64,000 bases of DNA from Actibacterium mucosum KCTC 23349. GTDB lineage: Bacteria; Pseudomonadota; Alphaproteobacteria; Rhodobacterales; Rhodobacteraceae. The stretch lies in the NCBI RefSeq assembly GCF_000647975.1, contig NZ_JFKE01000004.1, positions 372,001 to 436,000 of the forward strand. Direction: 5' to 3'. Below, one piece after another: positions 45,600 to 54,338 of the stretch. Under the pieces are notes generated by a model. The model saw only the letters and a program-made list of their open reading frames with translations. It did no database searches and was not told the DNA's origin. The stretch's first letter is position 1, and every line of letters begins with the position of its first letter. A program made the position numbers and the translations under genes.

Positions 45600-46946
45600 C
45601 TAGCGGAAAGCGTGAAGTTGGCCGTTCGTGGTGACCAGATACAGCGTACCGCCGGCAACAACCGGGTTCGACGCCGCGCCGCTGCGCAATTTGGTGGATT
45701 TCAGCAGGGTGCCGTCCTGCGGATCAAACTCGCGCAGCTGTCCGTCGTCGGACACCACGATCAGACGGCCACCGGCCAGGATCGGGCCGTAATGCGCAAA
45801 GACCGATTTGAGGCGACGTGGGCGTTCTTTAACGAAGTAAGGCAGTTCAAAGCCCCAGACGCGTTCACCGGTTTCCGCATCAAGCCGCACAAGCTCGGCC
45901 TGATCGGTGACAAGAAATACCGAGTTTCCGGCGGGAACAACTGGGCTGTAGGCCCCCTCTTCGGCGGTCCAAAGGCGTTGGCCGCCGCTGGCGGTGACGG
46001 CCACGGTACGCCCGGACTGTGTGCCAGCATAGACGCGATCACCGGTAAAGACCGGATCACCAGAAAGGTCCGACACTGAAGTGTAAGCGGTGCCGCGACG
46101 TTGGCCGCTGATGGGCGAGGCCCAAACACGCACACCGCTTTTCTTAAGGGCTGCAACAAGTTCCGACGAGCTCAGAGGAAAAACAGCCACGCGGTCGGTC
46201 ACTACGGGTGCCGCCCCACCAATCAGCCCCGATGGCGACGGTGTACCCGGCAATTGCCACCGAATGCGCCCGGTTTCGGCGTCCAGCGCCCAGGCGCGGT
46301 TATCACGGGAAACGGTGTAAACCAGACCGTCGGCGAAGGTAGGTGGACCGGCAACAGCCGAGTCGGTGTCTTGCACCCAAAGCTCGGCGCCCGTAGCAGC
46401 ATCCAAAGCGACCAGCGAGCCGAAGCCGGTCGTGGCATAGACGCGGCCATCCCCAAAGGCCAAGCCACCGCCTGATGCATCGGCATTGCGTTCCGAACCC
46501 GGAGTCAGATCAGCACTCCAAAGCGCCGCACCGGCTGTGCTGTGTGCTTTGACCTGGCTGCGGGAATCCAGCGTAAAGACGCGACCATCAGCGACAACCG
46601 GGTCCGCAGAAAGTCGGTGTTTGCGGCTGTCACCCGACCCGATATTGGCGGACCACAGCTGTGTCAGATTGCCACCAAGCGCCGGATTCAAAACAAAATG
46701 TGCAGAATTCCCACCCTTTTGGGTCCAATCTGCGTTGGCCGTTTCGGTGGGAATTTCGAATTCTGGTATCTCGGCTGCAGCTTCTTCGACGGTTGCGTCC
46801 AGCGGCTCATCGCCTTCGGCCAATTCACCAACCGAAGCAAACGCCCGTACTTCCAGCCGCTCGCCTTCCAATGGTCTTTCGCGATTACCGCACGCCCCGA
46901 GAATGGCAAGCACCGCTATCACACTGATTGTCCGAGATAGTGTCAC
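45600..46946 (-). CDS. bamB: Outer-membrane assembly lipoprotein BamB (PQQ-like beta-propeller)
   Basis: A 448-aa lipoprotein: signal with lipobox LGAC (Cys near 19), then an eight-bladed propeller with recurring strands such as AVAGPPTFADGLVYTVS and VFTGDRVYAGTQSGR. BamB supports beta-barrel insertion by BamA. It lies between a TPR membrane protein and der, the same order as yfgM-bamB-der in enterobacteria. Confidence 0.92.
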   Translation of the reverse strand: MTLSRTISVIAVLAILGACGNRERPLEGERLEVRAFASVGELAEGDEPLDATVEEAAAEIPEFEIPTETANADWTQKGGNSAHFVLNPALGGNLTQLWSANIGSGDSRKHRLSADPVVADGRVFTLDSRSQVKAHSTAGAALWSADLTPGSERNADASGGGLAFGDGRVYATTGFGSLVALDAATGAELWVQDTDSAVAGPPTFADGLVYTVSRDNRAWALDAETGRIRWQLPGTPSPSGLIGGAAPVVTDRVAVFPLSSSELVAALKKSGVRVWASPISGQRRGTAYTSVSDLSGDPVFTGDRVYAGTQSGRTVAVTASGGQRLWTAEEGAYSPVVPAGNSVFLVTDQAELVRLDAETGERVWGFELPYFVKERPRRLKSVFAHYGPILAGGRLIVVSDDGQLREFDPQDGTLLKSTKLRSGAASNPVVAGGTLYLVTTNGQLHAFR

Positions 46947-46988
46947 CGCTACTTGTCCCTCTGGCTTTCGGTTTGTCTAGGAAGACCG

Positions 46989-47633
46989 TTAAAGTTCCCC
47001 GCCAAGCGCCACAATCAACTGTGTGGCCCGCTGACGCAAGCCCGATGTCGTTTCAGCGTCGGCCAGAAGGTTCTGAAGGCGACTAATCGCCGCCTCGGTC
47101 TCACCTGCTTCGATATCGATCAGGGCCAGCTGTTCCTCGGCCAAAAGGCGGAAACTGCTGCCAGATGCCAGCGGCTCAAGCAACGCGCGGCGTTCCTCGA
47201 TTGACGCCTCAGCCTCCAGGGCCAGCGCCAGCTTCAGGGCGGCCAATTGCCGGAACGGCTGTGCGACATTTGCATCGTCTGCGATCGAACGCAGCGCCGT
47301 CGCAGCGGCCGCCGAATCTTCACTGGCCAATTGTTCCGCTGCGGCCAACAGTTTTACAACCACCGAACCCGGCATATCTGTTGTGTCGATAGCCGCCAGA
47401 GCCGCGGCACGCTCTTGCGACGTTTCCTGCCCCAAAGCCGCGTTCACAGCATCACCCAAAGCCTGCGCAGCGGCATCAGCGCGCGCTGTCCGCCACTCGT
47501 TGTAAGCCGTGCCACCAACCAGAATCAGAACAACCGCAACAGCGATCCAGCCATAGCGGCGCAGCATCGCAAACAGGCGGTCGCGGCGGACCTCTTCGGT
47601 GACTTCGTCAATGAAACTGTCAGGATTGCTCAT
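46989..47633 (-). CDS. YfgM-like tetratricopeptide membrane protein
   Basis: A 214-aa protein with the YfgM plan: N-terminal cytosolic segment, DEVTEEVRRDRLFAMLRRYG, then one membrane helix (about 28-44), then helical TPR-like repeats (AAALAAIDTTDMPGSVVVKL, EAGETEAAISRLQNLLADAE). YfgM is an ancillary SecYEG and periplasmic chaperone network protein. It is upstream of bamB, 42 bases apart. Confidence 0.85.
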   Translation of the reverse strand: MSNPDSFIDEVTEEVRRDRLFAMLRRYGWIAVAVVLILVGGTAYNEWRTARADAAAQALGDAVNAALGQETSQERAAALAAIDTTDMPGSVVVKLLAAAEQLASEDSAAAATALRSIADDANVAQPFRQLAALKLALALEAEASIEERRALLEPLASGSSFRLLAEEQLALIDIEAGETEAAISRLQNLLADAETTSGLRQRATQLIVALGGEL

Positions 47634-47843
47634 ATGCCCCTCGCTGCCCCTCTTTTCGGGGTTGATCCCGCCTCTCTTAACGCAGGGCGCGGCAATTTGC
47701 CAAGCCCTTGTCAGCAGGGCGATAGCCTAGGCTTGAACCCTGTGGACGAGCGCCCTATTTTAAACTGGTCGGTTCAGTCTGGTTCGCGCGCGCGCCGGAT
47801 CGGTTGATTTTGCCGGGTCGCCGACAACAGGATTGAGGGAACT

Positions 47844-49850
47844 ATGCGAATTATTTCTTTTGGCATTGCCGCCTTGGTGGCGATTGGTTTGTACCTGATG
47901 GTGATCGAACGGGACCGGGTTCTGGACTTTGCAGGGCGCGCGCAAACCGTAACGCCTGTGGATTCCGAAGACGCGGCGGCGGAACCCGCGGAAACGCCGA
48001 CCGCAGAAACTCCTGTCCAGGAAGGTGTCGCAGTGATCGCCGTACATTCCGAAGCGCGCCCAATTGACAGCCTCGTGCGGCTGCGCGGTCAGACCGAAGC
48101 CGCGCGACAGGTTATTCTGGCGGCCGAAACCTCGGGGCGGATCGCCTCGGAGCCGTTGCGAAAGGGGCGGTTCATCGAGGAAGGCGAAGCCGTTTGCGAG
48201 ATTGCCCCCGGCACGCGTCAGGTGACCCGGAACGAGATGCTTGCGCGTTTGGCCGAGGCCGAGGCCCGGCTGCCCGAAGCCCGCGCCCGATTGATTGAGG
48301 CCGAGGCGTCTGTTCCCGCCGCTTTGGCGCGGATCGGCGAGGCCGAGGCGCGTGTGCCTGAAGCGACCGCTCGATTGGCCGAAGCACAGGCAAGTGTCAT
48401 CACCGCTCAGGCCCGTCTGCGCGAGGCCAACACGGGTGTCCCGACGTCCGAGGCTCGGCTGATCGAAGCACAAGCCAGCCTGCCCACCGCCGAGGCGCGC
48501 CTGAAAGAGGCGCTGGCCAATGTGCCGGCCGCCGAGGCGCGACTGGCCGAAGCCCGCGCCAATGTCCCCGCCGCCGAGGCGCGTCTGCGCGAGGCCGAGG
48601 CCCGCGTGCCCGCCGCCGCCGCGCGGCTGGTCGAGGCGCAATCGCGCCTGCCCGAATCCGCCGCCCGCCTGGTTGAGGCCGAGGCGCGCGTTACCGAGGC
48701 CTCGATCAACCTGAACGCCGCTGAGCAGCTTGCCAGCGGCGGTTTCGCAGCCGACACCCGCGTCGCCGCGGCCCGTACCGGTTGGGAGGCCGCGCAGGCC
48801 GGGGTGAAATCGGCACAATCGGCGCAAGAGGCTGCCCGGTCGGGGATCGAGAATGCGCAATCCGATCTGGAAGGGACCGCCGCCTTGATCGAAACAACCC
48901 GCGCGCAGGTCGAAAGCGCGCGCGCCGCCGTGCAATCGGCGTTGGGCGCGGTCGAAGGGTCCAAGGCACAGGTTCAGGCCGCCAAGGGTCAGGTCGAAAG
49001 CGCGCGCGCGCTGATTCAAACCGCCAAGGGACAGGTTGAAAGCGCAGGTGCGCAGATCCAGGCCGCCATGGGCCAGGTTGAAAGCGCCAAGGCCGCCGTT
49101 CAGTCCGCGCGTTCGCAGCTGGAGGCAGCAGAGGCCGGCGTGATCTCGGCAAGTTCGGGGCTGGAAAGCGCACATGCGGGTGTTCAATCCGCTAAATCGG
49201 GTGTCGCAAATGCCCAGGCAGGCATTCAATCAGCCGAGGCCGCCGTCGCCACAGCCGACAAGGAAATTGAGCGTCTGGTTATTCACGCACCGTTTGGTGG
49301 CGTGCTAGAGGCCGACACCGCCGAGCTGGGCGCGTTACTGCAGCCCGGCGCGGTATGTGCTACGATCCTGCAACTTGATCCGATCAAGCTGGTCGGGTTT
49401 GTTCCGGAAACCGAGATCGACAAGGTTACGATCGGCGCGCAAGCCGGCGCGCGGCTGGCCACAGGTGCCGAAGTTATCGGCAACGTCACCTTCATCGGAC
49501 GTTCGGCTGACGCTGCCACCCGCACATTCCGTATTGAAGTTGAAATCCCCAATCCTGATTACTCCATCCGTGATGGACAGACCGTGGAAATGGTGGTCTC
49601 GTCTGGCAAGGCCAAGGCGCATTTGCTGCCACAGTCTGCCCTGACGCTAGACGACAACGGCAATCTGGGGGTGCGTGTCGTGGACGCGGCCAGCATGGCG
49701 GCCTTTACCCCCGTGCAGGTATTGCGTGACAGCGTCGACGGGATTTGGCTGGACGGGCTGCCAGAAAAGGCCGACGTCATCATCATCGGTCAGGAATACG
49801 TTATCTCTGGGGTGCCGGTTCGCCCCTCGTTTGAAGGGCTGAGCGAATGA
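47844..49850 (+). CDS. RND efflux periplasmic adaptor (MFP/HlyD) with very long repeated hairpin
   Basis: A 668-aa membrane-fusion protein. A single N-terminal membrane segment (5-20) and lipoyl half (about 85-120, RIASEPLRKGRFIEEGEAV) precede the hairpin; the second lipoyl half begins LVIHAPFGGVLEADTAELG at about 478, followed by the beta-barrel domain. The hairpin is unusual. Residues 141-294 are eleven 14-residue units of the type ARLPEARARLIEAE, mostly with Pro at position 4. Residues about 313-476 are heptads such as AKGQVES and ARALIQT. The matching DNA is 42-bp imperfect tandem repeats. It overlaps the RND gene by four bases and is led by GAGGGA. Confidence 0.92.
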   Translation: MRIISFGIAALVAIGLYLMVIERDRVLDFAGRAQTVTPVDSEDAAAEPAETPTAETPVQEGVAVIAVHSEARPIDSLVRLRGQTEAARQVILAAETSGRIASEPLRKGRFIEEGEAVCEIAPGTRQVTRNEMLARLAEAEARLPEARARLIEAEASVPAALARIGEAEARVPEATARLAEAQASVITAQARLREANTGVPTSEARLIEAQASLPTAEARLKEALANVPAAEARLAEARANVPAAEARLREAEARVPAAAARLVEAQSRLPESAARLVEAEARVTEASINLNAAEQLASGGFAADTRVAAARTGWEAAQAGVKSAQSAQEAARSGIENAQSDLEGTAALIETTRAQVESARAAVQSALGAVEGSKAQVQAAKGQVESARALIQTAKGQVESAGAQIQAAMGQVESAKAAVQSARSQLEAAEAGVISASSGLESAHAGVQSAKSGVANAQAGIQSAEAAVATADKEIERLVIHAPFGGVLEADTAELGALLQPGAVCATILQLDPIKLVGFVPETEIDKVTIGAQAGARLATGAEVIGNVTFIGRSADAATRTFRIEVEIPNPDYSIRDGQTVEMVVSSGKAKAHLLPQSALTLDDNGNLGVRVVDAASMAAFTPVQVLRDSVDGIWLDGLPEKADVIIIGQEYVISGVPVRPSFEGLSE

Positions 49851-52800
49851 CAGGTATCATTGATTGGGCGGGCAACCATGCCCGCATGGTCATCGCGTTC
49901 ATCGTGATGTCGATCACCGCCGGGGCATTCGCCTATGTGGGCCTGCCTAAGGAGGGTGAGCCTGACATCGAGATCCCGGCGATCTTCATCTCGGTCCCTT
50001 TCCCTGGTATCTCGGCCTCGGATGCGGAAAAGCTGATCGTGAAGCCGATCGAGACCGAAATGGCCGATCTGGACGGGTTGAAAACCATGTCCGGCACCGC
50101 GCAAGAGAACTATGCCGGTGTCGCGCTGGAGTTTGAGTTCGGCTGGGACAAAACCAAGATCATCGCCGACATTCGCGATGCGATGAACACGGCCGAAGCA
50201 GATTTCCCGGCAGGTGCCGAGAAGTATTCGATCAACGAAATCAACTTCTCAGAATTCCCGATTATCGTTGTGAACATGTCGGGCCAACTGCCTGAACGAA
50301 CCTTGGTGAATGTCGCCAAAGATTTGCAGGACCGCCTGGAGGCTCTGGACGCTGTGCTTGAGGCCGGGTTGGCCGGCCATCGCGACGAGATGGTTGAGGT
50401 GTTGATCGATCCCCTGCGGCTGGAGGCCTACAACGTCACGGCTGCCGAATTGATCAACGTCGTGGTGCAGAACAACCAGCTGATCGCCGCCGACCAGGTC
50501 GAAACACCGGGCGGCGCGTTTGCGGTTAAGATACCGTCCTCATTCGACGAAACGCAGGACATTTATAACCTGCCTGTGAAAACCAATGGCGACAGGGTAG
50601 TGACGCTGGGTGATCTGGCCGAGATCCGCCTGACCTTCGAAGACCGCGCCGGCACCGCCCGGTTCAACGGGGAAAACACCGTGGCCTTGCAGGTGGTCAA
50701 ACGCAAGGGTTTCAACATCATCGACACCTCGCAACTGATCAAGGACACGGTCGAAGAAGCGCGTGCCGAGTGGCCTGAGGAGCTGCGCGAGGCGATCACC
50801 GTGGGTACCTCGCTGGACCAGTCGCGCACAATTGCGTCGATGGTGTCGCAGCTTGAAGGCTCGGTCCTGACGGCGATTGCGCTGGTGATGATCGTGGTGC
50901 TGGCCTTTCTTGGTACCCGCTCGGCGCTGCTGGTTGGATTTGCGATTCCGACGTCGTTCCTGCTGTGTTTCGTGCTGCTTGGGCTGATGGGGATCGCGAT
51001 TTCGAACATCGTGATGTTCGGGCTGATCCTGGCGGTTGGTATGCTGGTGGATGGCGCCATTGTTGTGGTCGAATACGCCGACCGGCGGATCAAAGAGGGC
51101 ACAGGCCCGATGACCGCCTTTACAGATGCCGCCAAACGCATGTTCTGGCCGGTTGTCAGCTCCACCGCGACAACGCTTTGCGCATTTCTACCCATGCTGT
51201 TCTGGCCGGGCGTTCCGGGCCAGTTCATGGGTATGCTGCCGGTGACACTGATCTTCGTGCTTAGCGCCTCGTTGATTGTTGCGTTGATCTATCTGCCGGT
51301 TATGGGCGGCGTCTTTGGACGGTTCAGCCGTGCGCTGGATAATGCTGCCTCTGTTCTGCGCCCGTTGCCCTGGGCCGTGCGCGCCGTGCTTGTACCAATC
51401 ACGGTCTTCGTTTCCTACCAAGGCCTGATGCAGATGCTGAACCCCGCCCGGATGATGGGGGACGAAGCCGGAGCTGCGGGTGTCATTCTTGGGGCACTGC
51501 TGTTCTTTATCGGTGCATCAACATCTTCCGTGACAATGACCGCCGCGTCTATCACGCGCGATCGCAAACGCATCCGCGCCGGATATCGCCGCACGCCCTT
51601 TGGTCACTTTATCAAGCTGATTGCAGGCAACCCGGTCATGCCCGTGGCAACCATCGCGGCCGTCGTCTTCTTCGTCGTCAGCGTCTTTGGTTACTTTAGT
51701 CAGAACAACAATGGCGTTGAGTTCTTTGTGGAATCCGAGCCCGAGCAGGCCATCATCTATGTCCGCGCCCGCGGCAACCTGTCTTTGGATCAGCAGGACG
51801 CGCTGGTCAAAGCTGCTGAACGCATTGCACTGGACCATCCCGGGATCGACAACGCGTTTTCTTTTGCAGGCAGTGGCGGGCTGAACAACAACACCGGTGG
51901 TGCGGAACCGCCGCTGGACACAATCGGCCAGGTGCAACTGGAACTGGTGCAATGGGAAAAACGGCCTGAGGTTTCGGTGCCGTGGTTCACCATCCCGGTT
52001 CTGGGTGTGACCGTGCCGCGCAGCGTCAAAGACCCCGAATGGGACGGCGACAAGGTGCTGGAGGATATCCGCGCCGATCTGAAATCGCTGCCCGGCGTCA
52101 AGACCGAGATCCTGAACCTGGCCCAGGGGCCGGCCTCGGCCAAGCCGGTGCATCTGCGCATCAAGGGTGAGAACTGGCAGGACCTGCTGGACGTCACCGC
52201 CGACGCCCGCGCGCAATTCGAAGCCACGCCCGGTCTGAAAGATATCGAAGACACCCTGCCCCTGCCCGGCATCGACTGGCAGATCGACGTGGATGTCGAG
52301 AAAGCCGGCCGGTACGGCGCCGACGTGGTGACCGTGGGCGGCATGGTGCAGCTGGTCACGCGCGGGCTGTTGCTGGACACGATGCGTGTCGACAGCTCGG
52401 ACGAAGAGATCGAAATCCGCGTTCGCCTGCCCGAGGAAGACCGTGTGCTCAGCACGCTGGACGACCTGAAGGTGCGCACGCCGGACGGCTTGGTACCGCT
52501 TTCGAATTTCGTCACTCGCCAGCCGGTCGAGCAACTGGGCCGGATCACGCGGGTAGATCAGAAACGCTATTTCGATGTGAAGGCAGCGGTCACGGAAAAC
52601 CTTGTGTCCTTGCAACGTGTTGTCGAAGGTGAAGCACCAGAGCGGTTGGCGGTTTTGCAGGCTGTTGAAGACGACGACCTGGCCCAGCTCACCGATACGG
52701 CCGACAAGAACTACGTTATCTTCAACGATCTGACGGGCCTTGGCGTTGACGGTCTGTCTGAGGCAATCAACAACGGTGCGCAAACTGTACCGGTGAACCC

Positions 52801-53698
52801 GAATGACCGGATCGCCGTTGTCACCGAATGGCTGGAAGCCACCGACCTGCCCGCCGGCGTCAGCTGGGAGTGGACGGGCGACCAAGAGGACCAAGAGGAA
52901 AGCGGACAGTTCCTGATGACCGCCTTTGCGGGCGCACTGGCCCTGATGTTCGTGATCCTGCTGGCGCAGTTCAACAGCTTTTACAACGCGGTGCTGGTTT
53001 TACTTGCGGTGATTTTGTCCACCACCGGTGTGCTGATCGGCATGCTGGTGATGAACCAACCGTTCTCGATCATCATGACGGGCACGGGCATCGTGGCGCT
53101 TGCCGGGATCGTGGTGAACAACAATATCGTTCTGATCGACACGTATCAGGAGTTCAGCCGATATATGCCGCGGATCGAGGCGATCATCCGCACGGCCGAG
53201 CAGCGTATTCGACCAGTGTTGCTCACCACCATCACAACGATGGCGGGCTTGGCCTCCATGATGTACGGCCTCAGCTTTGATTTCTTTGCCGGCGGCTATT
53301 CAATCGACAGCCCCACCGCATTGTGGTGGAAACAGCTGGCCACCGCCGTTGTGTTCGGCCTGGGCATTGCGACGGTCCTGACACTTGTCTTTACCCCGTC
53401 GATGCTGGCCCTGCGGGTGTGGGCGGTTACCTATCTGCACCTGCTGGCCCGTGTTCTGGCGCGCCTTTCGATGGGCCGCACGAGCCAAGCCGCACGCGAC
53501 TGGGCCCTGCGTCGGTCTGCCCGGCGTACCGCCGCGCCTGAAATCATCTGGGCCGATGGCTTGGACATCTATGAACCGGGTGTGAAAGGGATGACCACTT
53601 CCGACCCCAACGACCGGCGACCGAAAACGGTAGACCTGGACACAGGTTCAGTCGACGAAACAAAAAAACCGGGTTCGCCCCTGCGCGCGGCAGAGTAG
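49847..53698 (+). CDS. RND efflux pump inner-membrane subunit
   Basis: A 1283-aa resistance-nodulation-division transporter, larger than the usual ~1040 aa. The porter and membrane plan is standard: periplasmic loop, TM4 with GMLVDGAIVVVEYADR (Asp402; the neighbouring second Asp of AcrB is Gly403), and NNNIVLIDTYQEFSR in TM10. Between TM6 and the second half an extra segment (about residues 503-565) adds two hydrophobic helices. A charged tail follows residue 1210, ending DLDTGSVDETKKPG. It is coupled to the adaptor gene. No outer-membrane factor gene is in this operon. Confidence 0.93.
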   Translation: MTGIIDWAGNHARMVIAFIVMSITAGAFAYVGLPKEGEPDIEIPAIFISVPFPGISASDAEKLIVKPIETEMADLDGLKTMSGTAQENYAGVALEFEFGWDKTKIIADIRDAMNTAEADFPAGAEKYSINEINFSEFPIIVVNMSGQLPERTLVNVAKDLQDRLEALDAVLEAGLAGHRDEMVEVLIDPLRLEAYNVTAAELINVVVQNNQLIAADQVETPGGAFAVKIPSSFDETQDIYNLPVKTNGDRVVTLGDLAEIRLTFEDRAGTARFNGENTVALQVVKRKGFNIIDTSQLIKDTVEEARAEWPEELREAITVGTSLDQSRTIASMVSQLEGSVLTAIALVMIVVLAFLGTRSALLVGFAIPTSFLLCFVLLGLMGIAISNIVMFGLILAVGMLVDGAIVVVEYADRRIKEGTGPMTAFTDAAKRMFWPVVSSTATTLCAFLPMLFWPGVPGQFMGMLPVTLIFVLSASLIVALIYLPVMGGVFGRFSRALDNAASVLRPLPWAVRAVLVPITVFVSYQGLMQMLNPARMMGDEAGAAGVILGALLFFIGASTSSVTMTAASITRDRKRIRAGYRRTPFGHFIKLIAGNPVMPVATIAAVVFFVVSVFGYFSQNNNGVEFFVESEPEQAIIYVRARGNLSLDQQDALVKAAERIALDHPGIDNAFSFAGSGGLNNNTGGAEPPLDTIGQVQLELVQWEKRPEVSVPWFTIPVLGVTVPRSVKDPEWDGDKVLEDIRADLKSLPGVKTEILNLAQGPASAKPVHLRIKGENWQDLLDVTADARAQFEATPGLKDIEDTLPLPGIDWQIDVDVEKAGRYGADVVTVGGMVQLVTRGLLLDTMRVDSSDEEIEIRVRLPEEDRVLSTLDDLKVRTPDGLVPLSNFVTRQPVEQLGRITRVDQKRYFDVKAAVTENLVSLQRVVEGEAPERLAVLQAVEDDDLAQLTDTADKNYVIFNDLTGLGVDGLSEAINNGAQTVPVNPNDRIAVVTEWLEATDLPAGVSWEWTGDQEDQEESGQFLMTAFAGALALMFVILLAQFNSFYNAVLVLLAVILSTTGVLIGMLVMNQPFSIIMTGTGIVALAGIVVNNNIVLIDTYQEFSRYMPRIEAIIRTAEQRIRPVLLTTITTMAGLASMMYGLSFDFFAGGYSIDSPTALWWKQLATAVVFGLGIATVLTLVFTPSMLALRVWAVTYLHLLARVLARLSMGRTSQAARDWALRRSARRTAAPEIIWADGLDIYEPGVKGMTTSDPNDRRPKTVDLDTGSVDETKKPGSPLRAAE

Positions 53699-53734
53699 TT
53701 TCTGCGATTGCGAAAGCGCGCAAAGCTCTGCGCA

Positions 53735-53778
53735 TCAACGCACGGATAATCACATTCAGTTGTGATCCCGTGCGTTGA
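53735..53778. repeat. 44-nt strong hairpin after the RND gene
   Basis: The outer stem TCAACGCACGG / CCGTGCGTTGA (11 bp) continues inward as ATCACA / TGTGAT around loop TTCAGT, with a 3:1 bulge. It begins 37 bases after the pump stop. There is no T-run on either strand, so it is not a classical terminator. It could stabilise the mRNA end or be a binding site. Confidence 0.75.
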
Positions 53779-53877
53779 ACCGCAGGAAGTTATCCCCATA
53801 TCGGTATCACAGGACGACAAGGCGACACGCCGCCCTGTAAAGCAAACTAGTGACACCACAACTCTAAAGGATAGGCC

Positions 53878-54078
53878 ATGACCCGTATCATGCTTATTGC
53901 GTCCGTGCTCGCACTGACCTCCGGCCTGCCTGCAGCCGCAGACACAGCCCACAGTGTCCGTCACGACGCAGATACCGCAAAAGGGGAAACCCTCAGCTGG
54001 ACGCTTTCTGGCAAGTTCAATTCGAACACCGATCGCGCCCAAGCCATCTTCGACCTGATCGAAGCTCAAAGCGACTAA
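53878..54078 (+). CDS. Small exported protein, 66 aa
   Basis: A short gene with AAAGGAT upstream of its ATG. The product has a signal peptide (residues 1-21, cut after AAA) and a hydrophilic mature part ending RAQAIFDLIEAQSD. It lacks cysteine. I recognise no family. Own promoter likely, since the 179-bp gap before it contains the hairpin. A terminator-like structure follows. Confidence 0.65.
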   Translation: MTRIMLIASVLALTSGLPAAADTAHSVRHDADTAKGETLSWTLSGKFNSNTDRAQAIFDLIEAQSD

Positions 54079-54107
54079 TCAGGCTCTCGCCTGACCGATG
54101 ACATTTC

Positions 54108-54139
54108 AGCCGCCGCCGGCAACATGCCGTGTGGCGGCT
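54108..54139 (+). terminator. Terminator after the 66-aa exported protein gene
   Basis: AGCCGCC (54108-54114) pairs with GGCGGCT (54133-54139), with an inner CGGCA-ACA-TGCCG hairpin, and is followed by TTCATATTTT. The remaining ~200 bases to the next gene show no other gene. Confidence 0.65.
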
Positions 54140-54338
54140 TTCATATTTTGGGGCGATGGTTTTTCTTGCGCGCTTAAGAGACCGGCAATACCCTGCAAAC
54201 AGGGCTGACCCGGCCCTCCTCCTCCGAACAGGGAAAGCGATAATCGCGTGGGGTTTGATTACGTATCGGAGCATCCCTTTGGACGGGGTCCAGTGCTGAC
54301 GGAGGACGCACAGATCGCCCCGGCAAGGAGACGCATCC

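Noticed and set aside
48264-48725. Regular 42-bp repeats considered as a CRISPR array
   Set aside because: The repeats are contiguous without spacers, in frame and encode the 14-aa units of the efflux adaptor.
53749-53766. CRP/FNR-type site ATCACA-N6-TGTGAT
   Set aside because: The half sites are in the reverse order to the TGTGA-N6-TCACA consensus and form part of a larger hairpin.
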